Assembly (NCBI RefSeq): GCF_000516985.1
Contig: NW_006917099.1
Coordinates: forward strand, 186,001 to 250,000
DNA length: 64,000 nt
Source: Pestalotiopsis fici W106-1
Taxonomy: Eukaryota; Ascomycota; Sordariomycetes; Amphisphaeriales; Sporocadaceae
Reading direction: 5' to 3'
Shown: piece after piece, positions 1 through 11,083 of the stretch
How positions within the stretch are numbered: position 1 is the stretch's first letter
Layout: each line of letters begins with the position of its first letter
The notes under the pieces: model-generated
Told to the model about the DNA's origin: nothing
What the model saw: the letters and a program-made list of their open reading frames with translations, nothing else
Databases searched by the model: none
Position numbers and translations under genes: made by a program

Positions 1-525
1 CGAGCCCACGTGGAATGAGTCTGGCGATAGCATGGACTCGAGACTGCTGCCGCTGCCGGGTGAGGCGCCGGCCGATCTGGGCCTCTCGATGCCAAGGTCG
101 GGAAGACCAAGCGGGAGTGACTTGCTGGGCCGGAAGCGAACATAGTCCTCGTCATCGTCCGAGTCGCTATCGAGGATGGCACAGTCATGTTGGCTGTTGT
201 TGTTCTTTTTGTCACCCTTGCCCTTGGCCTTGTATGACTTGAGACCATCGAGGGTGGATGGGCTCACGCTGCGAATGATCTCTTGCGGCTTGTTTGCATC
301 TTCGATACCAGCATCAAAGTCGAACTGGAACTCGAGGTCCTCGTCCTCGGGTGTGGCCGGGGTGAGAAAGTACCTTAGAGGGTCTCGCTGCAATAGCGGC
401 ATGTCGAGGTCATCCTCGTCGGTGAACTCATCCTCGTCCAGCTGGGGAGTAGTAGGACGACCGGGCGAGGCCGGCCAGGAGCCTGGCCGTAGTGGCGAGA
501 GCGTGCTGGTTGGGAAGTAAGGCAT
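1..525 (-). CDS. Hypothetical acidic protein, N-terminal part (truncated by window edge)
   Basis: Reading the minus strand from the ATG at 525 gives 175 codons without a stop to the window edge, so only the N-terminus is present. It starts MPYFPTSTLSPLRPGSW and is rich in Ser/Pro and acidic clusters (DEDEFTDEDDLD around residues 28-39; DSDSDDDED near residue 120). A lysine/asparagine patch (KAKGKGDKKNNN) lies between them. No signal peptide, membrane segment or known domain is visible; the segment looks intrinsically disordered. Codon use is clean and Asp/Glu codons are frequent, which supports real coding. I do not recognise the family. The function is unknown, and the rest of the gene lies left of the window. 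Confidence 0.6.
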   Translation of the reverse strand, partial: MPYFPTSTLSPLRPGSWPASPGRPTTPQLDEDEFTDEDDLDMPLLQRDPLRYFLTPATPEDEDLEFQFDFDAGIEDANKPQEIIRSVSPSTLDGLKSYKAKGKGDKKNNNSQHDCAILDSDSDDDEDYVRFRPSKSLPLGLPDLGIERPRSAGASPGSGSSLESMLSPDSFHVGS

Positions 526-3500
526 GGCTCTGGCTTTTGTATAGTTGTTGTTATTGTTGTTGTTATAAGGTTCTTAATAGAACTCGATATGGAAATGGGT
601 CAGGTGGATGTATACCATTCCGTGCTCAAATATTTTATTTTTATTTTGTCTTTCTTTTCTTGTATGAATATTGCGATATTCGTTGTTGACCGCAATCTAA
701 CAAGTGCCGCCGGGCTTCAGCCGGCTCAAGCTGTTGTGTCCAGGATGGAAACGAAAAGGAAATCCGGAGACCGTTGACGAAATCTCAGACGCGGAAAATG
801 GGGATGAGTCGAAAGAAACAAAAGTCGTCTCAGCAAGCAAGACACGGCGGTGGCGGCATTCTTATATCTATATCATGACTAGGCAAGTTGGGTTGGTTGG
901 TAGGCAGGCAGGTTACTTAGATACCTGATAGGCAGAAGAGAGGAGAGGATCTACGCCCCCGCCCGCCCTACGATGAGGACTAATAATCCCGGTAAGAGGT
1001 GTTCCCATCCCAGTCCCGCAGTCAGTCATTGCCCAATATGAACAGGTTGCCTTGTGAGTAGGCAGCCTGATTATTGGGCGGTCATCCCGCCTCGGCGCGC
1101 ATTGGGAGGGATCCCCACAGTGACAAGGGGGGGGTTCCATTACCTGACTTTGACTCGAAGGGTGACTGACTAACTTGATTATAGTGGACGTGAAGCGGGC
1201 GAGAAAATGTGTGAGTCTGTGCCACGGTGAACGCTTGTCTTGCCGGTTTCCTTGGTAGGGGATTGCCAGAAACGGAATCACGCGTCCAAACAGGGTGGGT
1301 AAGATGGCTAAGATGTGAGTGGAAACTTAAAAGGCTGGTCGATTTCTTACCAGGTCCAGGTAGGTAAGGGTAGGTAGCAGGCAGGTCAAAAAAGGTATAC
1401 GTACGGGGGGGAGGAGGCATCTAGCTGCGAGGATGGATGAGAGAGAGAGAGAGAGCAAGCGTCGTTGCAACCAACCAGGGAAATACGCACTTGGCCCAGG
1501 CTAGGTAAGACATTGAGGCCACCCTCAGGTAGGCCAGATGACCGCGTCGCACACACTCAGCCTCCAAAGCTTTGCGAAGCTGCCGCGCACACGGGAGCGT
1601 AGTGATTGTTACACTTGGATGCACGAGGCTCAAAAAGACAAGTCATGCTCAAAGGTCAAGGTTTCGGGCCCATGGCATCCCAGAGGCAGCTTGATTTGTT
1701 ATGCCAACCTACATAATGGCAGATCGACAAGAAACGAAGCCGTCTATGGAGGTTTTTGTGCAGCGTACCTTGCATTGCCTTGCCTTGCCGCTCCCCCGGC
1801 CGCGACGGATGTACGATCTCTTGCAGACGAAGACAGGCCTCATGATTGATCAGAGATATCCAGGGCTACATTGTAAAAGACAACGACAGACATTAGAGTC
1901 TTGTCTGCCGTTGGTCAGTATCACCATGGAATGGGGTACATGATCACCTTTGTGCCTCATCTTTTGCCGTGAGAGTCATTTTTTCCCCCTCCTTCGCTCT
2001 CGCATACTGGTAGGCTGGAGCCTTGTTTGTTATTTTTCGGTCCCTCCTCGTTCCGTTCCTTTACCGTTGAGGATTTGTGAGGAAAATAAAAAAGATGTGC
2101 GCTGCGTTACCAGCCACCGGCGATTCGTAATGGTCGCTTTGAGCTATCAACCTTGATAGTGTGTTAGTGTGCTCCCAGAATAGAGAAGAATGCTAAGAAT
2201 CAGTGGGACTAGCACCTAGCTGGATGGCGCTCAATGGCTTGCAGGCTGACGGCGACCGCCTATTCGCTAGGGGACGGTGTGCTTGGATGCCACCAATATG
2301 CCACCCGACCCATTTCCTTAACAAAACCCCGTGCGTGCGGGGTGGGGGGTGGTGATGTGCAGTGTGCACTATAGTCTATCTGATAGATGACCCCCCTCCC
2401 CTCCCTTCTTTCTGTTTGTTTTCATTCGGTATTAGGGTTGGAACGGTTCGTGTTGAGGATCCGTCCCACCTGTACTGATAGATCAGATGATTGCCCTCGA
2501 GGTTCTTATCTTTTGGAGATCAAGGCCAAAATCCGTGATCATGATTCATGGAAACCGTTTGCCCTGGTGTGCGCGAGGATGCCATTTGACAATTGGAACC
2601 TGACAAAACTGATGGATAACAGGAAAAAGCCATGGCAATGTGGAGCAATGTCTCACTAGAAAGGGAAATTCGCGCTTTACGCACGTCGCCAATCCCGCTT
2701 CCAGAGCGAATAAAAGAAAGACATCTCTTGCGGACATAATGTGGAATTGACTCGTATTGAACTAATAGCCAAGGCAGTTGTGCTTGCGGTGGGGCTCCAG
2801 AGGACCAAATTGCCAGATATCCATAACCATGCCCTATCAGCGGACCGCGCCTTTGCCTTAGATGCGGGCTGGCGGGAGATCTTGATCGCCAACCTTGTTC
2901 ACGATCGGTTTTCTGGAGACGGTGACGGGAAAGAGAGACAGGTAGGGAAAAAAAACAAAAAAAAAGAACCCAAAGCGCCCCATCCTCAGGTGGGACAGTG
3001 CTCAGGCAGCCCCATTCTTCTTTCTTCCTAGCGAGCGGCCGCCTAAGTGGTGAGGTCCGCCGAGGGCTGAAAAAAAAAAGGCTCTCAGCGTGCCTCAGCG
3101 ATCAGCCCAACTTTACTTGAACTGTCAGAACTATCGTAGTCCCAGCCAAACGTTATTCTCTGGAGAACCTGAAAACTATCGATCTTCTTGCAGTCCGTGT
3201 TAATCTATTTGTCCATTAACGTTACCATGAGGCGCAGCTTAGACCCAACTCGGATATACTTCGAGGTTGAGTAAGCAAAAGTAGGCATATTCGCGACAGA
3301 CGTTGACGGCGAATCAATCGCGTGAGATGCGCCACCAAACCATGGGGTTTGTTTCCCTTCAATAGATTTTCCCCATGCTTGTGTTTCTCTGCTTGGCTCT
3401 TTTACCAATCAAGATGCAAACATCTCAGGGTGCCTCAGCTGATAATCCAGGCCTTTGGCCTTCGGCACGACTCCTTCCGTTGTCTTTCTTGTCTTGGCCT

Positions 3501-6343
3501 GCCGACTTTTCCTGTGGCGGGTTTAAACCCGAGCGATGCAATGGCGGGCATGACTTTGGGCAACAAGACCCAAGCGTGCAAAAAAGTCCAGGTAAGACTG
3601 CCCGAGACGGCCAGCATATGCCTTCTTCAACGGCACTTCCGAATAAACTGGGACCCAAATGCAAGCAAGCAAGCAAAATCCGGGGACGAAGAAAAAGAAG
3701 CTTTCTAAAACAGAGATTGCCGGCTCTCGGGGCAGCATAAAGCTTGGGCTTTCAGCCACCGCTTATTTTCCAACTTTCCAACAGTTTGGTTCCGACATTT
3801 AGACCGCCTCTCAAGCCAAAACTCAAATCAGAACTAGAGATGCACAGATCCTGTAGCTGCCAGGAAATTTTCATTATGCTTTTGGTTGGCGGGAGAAATG
3901 TAAGGCTGAAACCAGACCGACTTATTACGAGAATTACTCAACTGGGTGGAGATTGAGTCTGTATGGTCGAATGGAAATGGGTCCTTGGCCATCGTCTCTT
4001 CCCAACTAGCAGCAGTATTTCGACCTTGCTCTGGGTCAAAATTGAACCTTTCAACCCAACAGTTCAACGGACCGATCACCACCAAATAATTGATCGTATC
4101 GTTTCAACACATCGTCGTTCCCTCAAATGAACGAATGCCTAAACAAAAATAAAAAATACTAATCGAGAAAATCCTTCACTTACACGTGCATCTTTTGGGT
4201 CTCTCTGTGTGATTTCAATCAGCTGCTGGAGCCTCTCACATGACTATTCATCTGAATACCATGACGTCAATATATTCTCCCTCCCTATTTGCAAACAATT
4301 TGGAAGGTATTCTAGGGTTTCCATGGCGGCTCTTGCTCGAGAACGAATCCAATCACCACGAATCCACAACAACTCTGTGATCCTACTATGAAAGAATGAT
4401 TCCGCTTCTCTCCAGGGCTTGCACCCTCATCCAAGCAAAGGTTTGCGCGAATGATCCAAAATAATCCGAGAAGAGATCTTCTTCATGTGCAAGTTCGGTC
4501 CTACATTGCAATGGAGAACTTCCCATTGCAGTCGGCGGATTCATGCAAACATGATTCATCCCTCTGAGGAGGCTTATAACACGCAAATGATTTGCAACTA
4601 CATCCACGTACACCTTTTCGAAAGACCAACATTACTTGCTTGCATGCAGGGTAGACGATTCTAGACGAGCACATGTACAAGGAGTTTTGAAACCACCATC
4701 CTGCATTATTCCCCTGTGGTGCAATCTAGGCCATGAGCCTCTTGTCGTCCGATCTGAAGAGAGAAGTTGCAGCACTTTTTCTGGTCTGAAGTCATTATCC
4801 AGTGATGAAGGCGTCACTTTAGACTTGGCGATGGGTTGAAACCCACACAGCCTCTCTTGTTTCGCTATTTGAAGAAACAACCTAGATTGGACGGCACAGA
4901 ATATTCGCAGTAAGCGAGGTATACCTGCATGCGTGACATTTTGCTCTCTAGCATGTCCAAGTATAGAACCAAAAAATCCTATAAGCTGCCGGCAGCTGGA
5001 CGTTCGGCCGGTGATACCCAATGCGGTCGAGTTTGACACGGTGCTCCGAGACCCAGCAAATAGAGTTATTGCTCGCTTGTCTGCACGTGCCAGTGTCATC
5101 TGGTATCTCTGTGAACTATTCAGACAAGACATGGCGACTCACATCAGGCCCTGAAAATGAACAGAGGTGCGAGCGACATGGCCAGCCCTTATAAAGAAGT
5201 GCCCATCATCATAAAACTCTCGGCGGATGCTGGCGGTGGACCGGCCAAGAAGCTGCTCAGTTGCAGCGGAAGACGGCGGCTACATGTTGCCTGAGCGGAG
5301 TGCAACCATCGTTGAGTTTCCTATTGCGCATCCAAGCACGACAACATTTTGGTCCTCTACTTTTTTGCAACTCAACGGCTAGCGGCACATATTGTCAAGA
5401 GAAATGCATGAACTCTTACGAGAATCACGAGTATTTCGAGAATGGGGCTCGTTTCGCGTGGGTCTCATGTCGGTCAAGGGTCTCTTGGGGTCTCTGCAGG
5501 GGTCTCCGGCATCTTCTCAGAGCTCTATTGGCGCAGCTCTACCTTAATACCCCCTTGCTATGGACGATTTTAAACTCCTTGCACGGGGCTTCAGCGGGGA
5601 GGGGCCCAGCGGGATGACTCCTGTCAAAGCTGCTGCCATCCAAAATGCTCCTCAGATGATTCGTCGCAAGAGAAAAGAAGCTTCATCGGTAGAGACGACC
5701 CCACTATCCTTTGCATCCTGGGCTCGTTGTCGCCAAGGTCGCAGAGCCTCATGTAGGTGTACCTGAGATGGTCAGTATCAGCAGCTAGTGTTCCTGTTTC
5801 CTTCTGCTAAAAGTGCTTATTTCCATGACCTGGTACTTTTCGGCGCGAACAGAGCTTCGGGTCCCGATACTGTTTGTGGAATTGCCCAGCGTCAAGGGCG
5901 TTCACATATACACATGCCGTCCCATTAACTCCAACGAGAGCTCCTGTATAGCTGGGCAGCTCTGTATAGAATACCCCCGGTCAAACAAATTGCTCCTCCC
6001 CATTGGGGATCCGCGGGTCCTGTTTGGTCCAGGAGCTGGATATCGAGCGGATGGCACATCATCCGGTGAGATCAAGACGTCGACTACGGCGATCTTTGGG
6101 CAAGTATATATCTAAAAGCCCGCCTGCTTGACGGCATTGATGAAGATCTCATTATCTGCTCATCGTAAGATCGCTACCTCCTCAGTCTCTCCCGCTTCGA
6201 CCTTCCTTTACTTCTTTTTGAAGCGCCCCAGTGGCAGCATCGTTCTTTTTTCTTGTAATAACCGGGTTGAGTCCGTCATCATTCCTTTGATAGGTTTTGT
6301 TTCTTTTCGCCTCTAGACGAGTGCCTTTTCTTCAGATATCAAG
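526..6343. other. Gene-poor intergenic region, 5.8 kb
   Basis: No convincing gene was found. Many short ORFs overlap on both strands (for example around 3200-3760 and 4630-5150), without codon bias, splice logic or recognisable domains. Visible simple sequence: a GTT-rich run at about 544-567, a GA run at about 1440-1453, and GGTAGGTA-type repeats at about 890-912 and 1350-1388. The right end should hold the promoter and leader of the secreted-protein gene that starts at 6344. An unannotated non-coding RNA or a decayed element cannot be excluded by eye. Confidence 0.5.
6105..6111 (+). promoter_or_regulatory. Putative TATA box of the secreted Ala/Pro-rich protein gene
   Basis: TATATAT lies 233 nt upstream of the ATG at 6344. 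It is followed by a CT-rich leader (6160-6320), typical of filamentous-fungal 5' UTRs. Position and composition only; the transcription start is not known. Confidence 0.35.
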
Positions 6344-7682
6344 ATGCAGTTGACATATACCTGGGCCGCCCTATTGGGCCTCACATCGCTGGTCGCCTCT
6401 GGTAAGCAGGATGATCGCCTACATGATCGCTGAGCATATCGGACTAACACCTCGACAGCACCAGCCGAGCGCGGACTGAAGCGGACCTCGAGGGCTCAAA
6501 AGAGAGAGCCTCTGCAAATTGTGCAAGAAGTTCAACAGACGGACATTATCATTGTTAATCAGAACCTCGACCAGTTGGCCGCACAACAACAGATTATTGA
6601 GCAAGAGTTTGCCGCTCTCGTACAAGCCGAGGTTGCTCTTGTTACCCAGTTGGAAACCATCAAGAACAATATTCGTGTCAACCACTTCAAGGCCCGCTTC
6701 AACCAGGTCGTAAGTCAACAATGCTATCCACACCAGCTTGTGCCGAGGCTAATATTACATGGTGTAGAACACTGTCATCGTGACAGTACAGACGCTTGTG
6801 GACCAGCGCTCAAAGGATGCATCCAACAGGTATCTGGTCAAGCAGCTTCTAGCTGATAATGGCAAACCCGAGTCCCAACAGGTGATCATGGTTTCAGAGG
6901 CCGCCACCATGACGATCCAGGCAGCCGCTCAGACACTGGACGGTGCGAGCATTCTATCCTCCCCTACTGGTACGCCCCAGATTGCGGGTTTCGACGCCAG
7001 CGTCCCCTTTGGCCAGCTGAACCAGAGTGTCATTCTTCCCGCCGGCGCCCAGGCACCCAAGATTAGCCAGGTCTTTGCCGACCCGGCCGCCATCATCCTC
7101 CCGAACCAGAACAGCCTGTTTGTTGAGGACTCGGGTGCCTTCCTTAGCGACTGTGTGCAGTCCAGCGGCTTCTTCCAGCTGGCGGGCGCTGCGATCTACC
7201 AGTCTTTTGCTCAGCTTGCCGCAGCACAGGCCGGAGCCATCATCATCATTGACAACAGCAACAATGGCGGCAATAACGACAACAAGAATAACGACAACAA
7301 CAACAACAACAATGACAAGAATAACGACAACAAGAACAATGACAACAAGGATGGCAAGGACAAGGGAGGTGACGCGGCCAAGGCATCATCGGCCGCGACC
7401 GAGACGGCTGCTGCTTCAGCCACCTCTGCGGCCACAGAAGTTGCAGCTCCTCCCGCTGCTACTCCCGCCCCCGAAGCCGCTCCCGTTGCGACGGCACCAG
7501 CAGAGGCTGCGCCTGTCGAGGCTACACCAGCAGAGGCCGCACCCGTTGAAGCTACACCAGCCGTGGCGACGGCACCGGTCGAAGCTGCTCCCGCCGTGGC
7601 TACTACTCCCGCGGCTGCAACTCCTGCGGCTCCTGCCCAGGGTGGGTTCGTCACCATCGTACCACCGGCGCCTGCAGCCTAA
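6344..7682 (+). CDS. Secreted protein with Asn/Asp/Lys linker and Ala/Pro-rich C-terminus, unknown function
   Basis: Three exons: 6344-6401, 6459-6709, 6768-7682, joined by GT-AG introns of 57 and 58 nt; 407 residues. It begins with a signal peptide (MQLTYTWAALLGLTSLVASA), then Lys-Arg pairs at about residues 27-28 and 34-35 that would suit Kex2 processing. Residues ~40-280 form a Gln/Asn/Val-rich region with heptad-like stretches. A low-complexity linker of N, D and K follows (nt 7250-7360), then a short Ala/Ser stretch. The C-terminal ~90 residues are imperfect repeats of the type APAEAAPVEAT and AAPAVATT, ending in GGFVTIVPPAPAA. Few or no cysteines are present. Expected location is extracellular or the cell wall. 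The family is not recognised. Out-of-frame ORFs across the repeat on both strands are shadows of this GC-rich repeat. Confidence 0.8.
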
Positions 7683-9319
7683 GTGGGCTCTATCATCATC
7701 GATGCTCATTAGATCTATTTGATGCCTTTCACGAAAAAGGAGTTTGGGTCCACGGGTGCTGGTGTCTCCTGTTTCTACCATGGGAAAAGAGTATTGGGAA
7801 TTAACGGGCGATCCTGGAAGATCCTCTGCTGACGGTAGATCCGTTCGAGTCCCTTGGAGTTTTCTTTTTTCCATATTATTTTTCTTTAATATCTGATCAT
7901 GGACAATCATATAGTTGAAAGGCTTTTGAGGGATCAAAAAGCAAACGAATCGCTGTCATTGCCAGGCAGTGACAATACTAGATACCCAATCAAAGAAACA
8001 GTAGAAGAATAAGCATATATTGCCAAGCCAATGAAACCTCTCGGTGAATAAAAACCCTGTACCTTATGTGCCACGTCAAATCCACTTAAGCTTTTTCGTT
8101 TTCCAATGCATAAAGAGCGGACAGTTTATTGCCGGCGTCTTTTTCTCTCCCTGTTTGATCGGAGTGTCAAAGCCAGGGCAGGAGAACTCGGCCCGTGGCA
8201 GGGGGGTCGGGAATGCCAAGAGAAAAGGAGACGGGAGGTCGATCAAACATGTCGCAACTTTGCCGACGAATCCGATAGAACTTTGAGCCGCCGAGGGTAT
8301 ATAAGCTTAAATGTATGCCGTGGTGCTTTTCCCAAGTGTTTCTGGTTTTGCCCTCTGTGCTGTTTATCGTGATCTTTAGTGCATATAAAGATAAGTGCCA
8401 GGCTACGGTGGAATTCTGTCTCGGTGCCTTGACCAATCACTGCATGCGCCCCTCGCTGCAATCATCATTGAACGATTTTGGTGATATTCTCCTGAAAACT
8501 TGATTTGAAATATGGCTTGGGTTTCGTTCAAAAGGTTTGCAAGTTTCCTTGATCGGTGGCGCTGAGCGGAATCTGGGACACACTCCTCTTTCTGGTGGAT
8601 GCGATGCGACGAATCCCAACTCCTAGGAGCATCATGCGACAGTTGTTACATGGCAGTGTATCTTTACATCAAACGGCGCATTTACTGTAATACCAAAAGG
8701 CAATCATTGTGCCTACATTATGACTATGTGGAACTATCACCTTCACAATCCAGACGATGTTCAAATGCATCATCATTGATAACCTCATCCTGTTCGAAGA
8801 AATGGTTGCAATCACCATGTTATTGGCCATCAGTGGTGCGAGTTTTCTGGGCACTTTTTTCTGGGGTTGAGTCTCTAACTTCATTGTTGTGCTGAAATGA
8901 CTCCTCAGCTTTTTTCCACCTTTTGGTTTTGAGGCACGTTTTTTCAGCACAATCAATATGATTGCGTTGTCTAAGTCATGTCAAGGTGGCCAACGAGCGC
9001 TTCATATCTACTTGAAATTATCCCAATTTGGGGAAATCTTTTTATTGATGGCTGTAGCCAAATGTGACATCTATGATTCGTCTTTGGAAATGCTGTCTAT
9101 CAATACTGTACCTGTGGTACACATAAATCAGGTGGAAATATTCATGATTCTGAGAAAGTAAAACGCACGCCCAAAACGCCTTCGCTGTGATGATCCTGTC
9201 CGTGTCCAACTCAACAGTTGATCTATCCATATCTGATTCCCCAAACTCATCAAAACATTTGGGTCCGTTGCAAATTATTTGCCCTTGTCCTCGTCAAGTC
9301 GTGGCGCATTGTGCCTCTC
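7683..9319. other. Intergenic, 1.6 kb
   Basis: This stretch lies between the secreted-protein gene (plus) and the poly-Cys gene (minus), so it should carry two 3' UTRs. Only short ORFs without features were seen. No tRNA or repeat of note. Confidence 0.4.
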
Positions 9320-9780
9320 TCAACAGCAGCAACAACAGCAACAGTCGCACAACTCGGCACAGCAAAGTCCGGTACAAATACCGCAGCAGACAGACTACCG
9401 CGGGGGGAAAGAACCATGTTAGCAATCAATACTATCTTCTGACCTCAATATAGCATGTGTTTCCAGATTGGAGGCTCCAAGGGATATGATGGTTAAACTT
9501 ACACCTGCTCCGCCGCCCCGAAGTCCCATTTCCTCGTCCGATTGTCTCATCATCATGGGCTGCATCGGCCTCTGTAACCATAGAGTAAATGTCAGTATCA
9601 ATCATTTATAGCAAAAAACAGATAAGCAATCACTGCTCCGATTTGGGATTTTGCAGTCCATGACCCGGTAGATGGGCTTACCGGCTGTTCATTCCTGACG
9701 CCCGCGTAATCTGGTCCGTATACCATGGCTGGGGCCGGCACTGTGGGCATGGTGGAATATGTCGTCCTCGGTACCTCCAT
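9320..9780 (-). CDS. Small protein with poly-cysteine C-terminus (CYSTM-like), three exons
   Basis: Minus-strand exons 9682-9780, 9503-9571 and 9320-9394 join through GTAAGC/CAG and GTAAGT/TAG introns into an 80-residue protein. The N-terminus is Pro/Met/Tyr-rich (MEVPRTTYSTMPTVPAPAMV, then VYGPDYAGVRNEQP). The middle carries RPMQPMMMRQSDEEMGLRGGG. The tail reads SVCCGICTGLCCAELCD followed by seven cysteines and a stop. A disordered Pro/Met-rich head with a short Cys-rich hydrophobic tail is the layout of CYSTM-type small membrane-associated proteins. That assignment is by pattern, not by search. All three phases match and both donors are consensus, which argues against chance. An in-frame ATG at 9789 would add MKK; the ATG at 9780 has the better context (A at -3, G at +4). 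Likely membrane-attached, possibly palmitoylated, possibly stress-related. Confidence 0.72.
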
Positions 9781-11083
9781 CTTTTTCATTCCAGATTCCC
9801 TTTTTTTTTTTCCTTCTCGGATTCTTTCAAAACAAATGAATTGATTTCCGCAGCTCGGATGCCCGACAAAGTTTATGGTGGTGTTGTTGAAGATCGCCCA
9901 AGTCTTCAAGGTCGACCCAGGGCTGTGCCAAAAATAGAAGCAAATCGCCGAGCCAACCGGGAGAGAGAAAAAGACGAAGTGAGGGTAAGAAGCGTTCTAT
10001 AGTCTTCGGTGGGTTCTCAGTGCATAGGCAATATATCAACCAAATTTCCCGGACAAGAAGGGGGGGGGGGGGGAAAGGGTAGACAAACAAGAAGGGAAAA
10101 GATAAAGGAAATTAGGAATAAGATGTCATGGTTGAGGCAGAAGAATCCCATCTATTCAAAAGAGAGAGACAGAGAAAAGCAGGGCTGCAGCGACCACATT
10201 TTAAGGAATTGAGTTGCTGACTAGGTACATGACCCAAGGGAATATGCCTGCAGACATATGGGCATGGGCGTACTGCGTGTGCTTACTGTCCCCCAGCAGA
10301 GAATGAAATAACAAAAAAGAAGCATCCTCTTGTCGCATTGGCTGGTCCTTTCAATTGGGCGAACGCCAACCAAGAAAGGATCAACGTCATGTTTTGCGCG
10401 CAGGAAAATCCTTTCTACGGGGGTCAGTCCCCCCTTCGTGGTTACAGCGCCAGTGCTGAAGACCAGCGTGCATCATTGAATGGGGCTGAGGATTTTTCGG
10501 ATTCCTTTCCGAATAGTTGCCGCAGAACAGGGACCAAGTACATACCATAAGTCTTTGCAACTCAGCTGGGCGCAGCACACATGCACATAGGTACTCTGCA
10601 CACAGCACACGCGCGCGTTGCTGCGCCATCTTGAGCCTCAAAGACATGACGAGTAAGTCTGTGTCAAATCCGAACAGATCCGGTCCAGCCCTTCACGTGT
10701 AACATACATACCTAGGATGCGCAAACTCTCGTCACTTCATCAGTGCCAGGACTGGAACTTTCATTAATCGCTGCGCCTACAACCTAGCGGCAGACTATCT
10801 CGTGTCTTTTTCAGCTCTATATAGTATGCAAACCCCAAGACGAATGCGCAATCCCTATACCCTGAGAACCATTGATGTTTCGTCGCAAACCATTGCTGAG
10901 GCCCTGTAAGTCATGCTTGTCAAAAACCATCCATTGCCATACCAATGCAGTGTACCAATACCAGAAACGCCCGGTGCTGATGTGCGACCGATCATAAATC
11001 ATGAGTCCCATATGTCCGGGCCAATGTCTATAGGTGTGCCTGTAATTCATTATTTCCTTTTCCGTAATCCATCCCTCACTTCC
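9781..11083. other. Intergenic, 1.3 kb
   Basis: This is the presumed promoter of the minus-strand poly-Cys gene plus the 3' flank of the ZIP transporter gene. It contains a run of 14 G at about 10060-10074 preceded by GAA-rich sequence. No further gene seen. Confidence 0.4.

Noticed and set aside
913..1420. Two overlapping minus-strand ORFs of 122 and 112 codons
   Set aside because: They overlap in different frames, lack domains and codon bias, and span simple GGTAGG-type repeats.
3322..3759. Five overlapping ORFs on both strands (up to 128 codons)
   Set aside because: Simultaneous open frames on both strands point to a stop-poor stretch by chance; none has a recognisable feature.
4632..5154. 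Minus-strand ORF of 166 codons with plus-strand ORFs inside
   Set aside because: No domain, no splice context, unbiased codons. It could be a relic, but nothing supports a gene.
7027..7937. Plus- and minus-strand ORFs of 231, 148 and 173 codons
   Set aside because: They are shadow frames of the Ala/Pro repeat of the secreted-protein gene.
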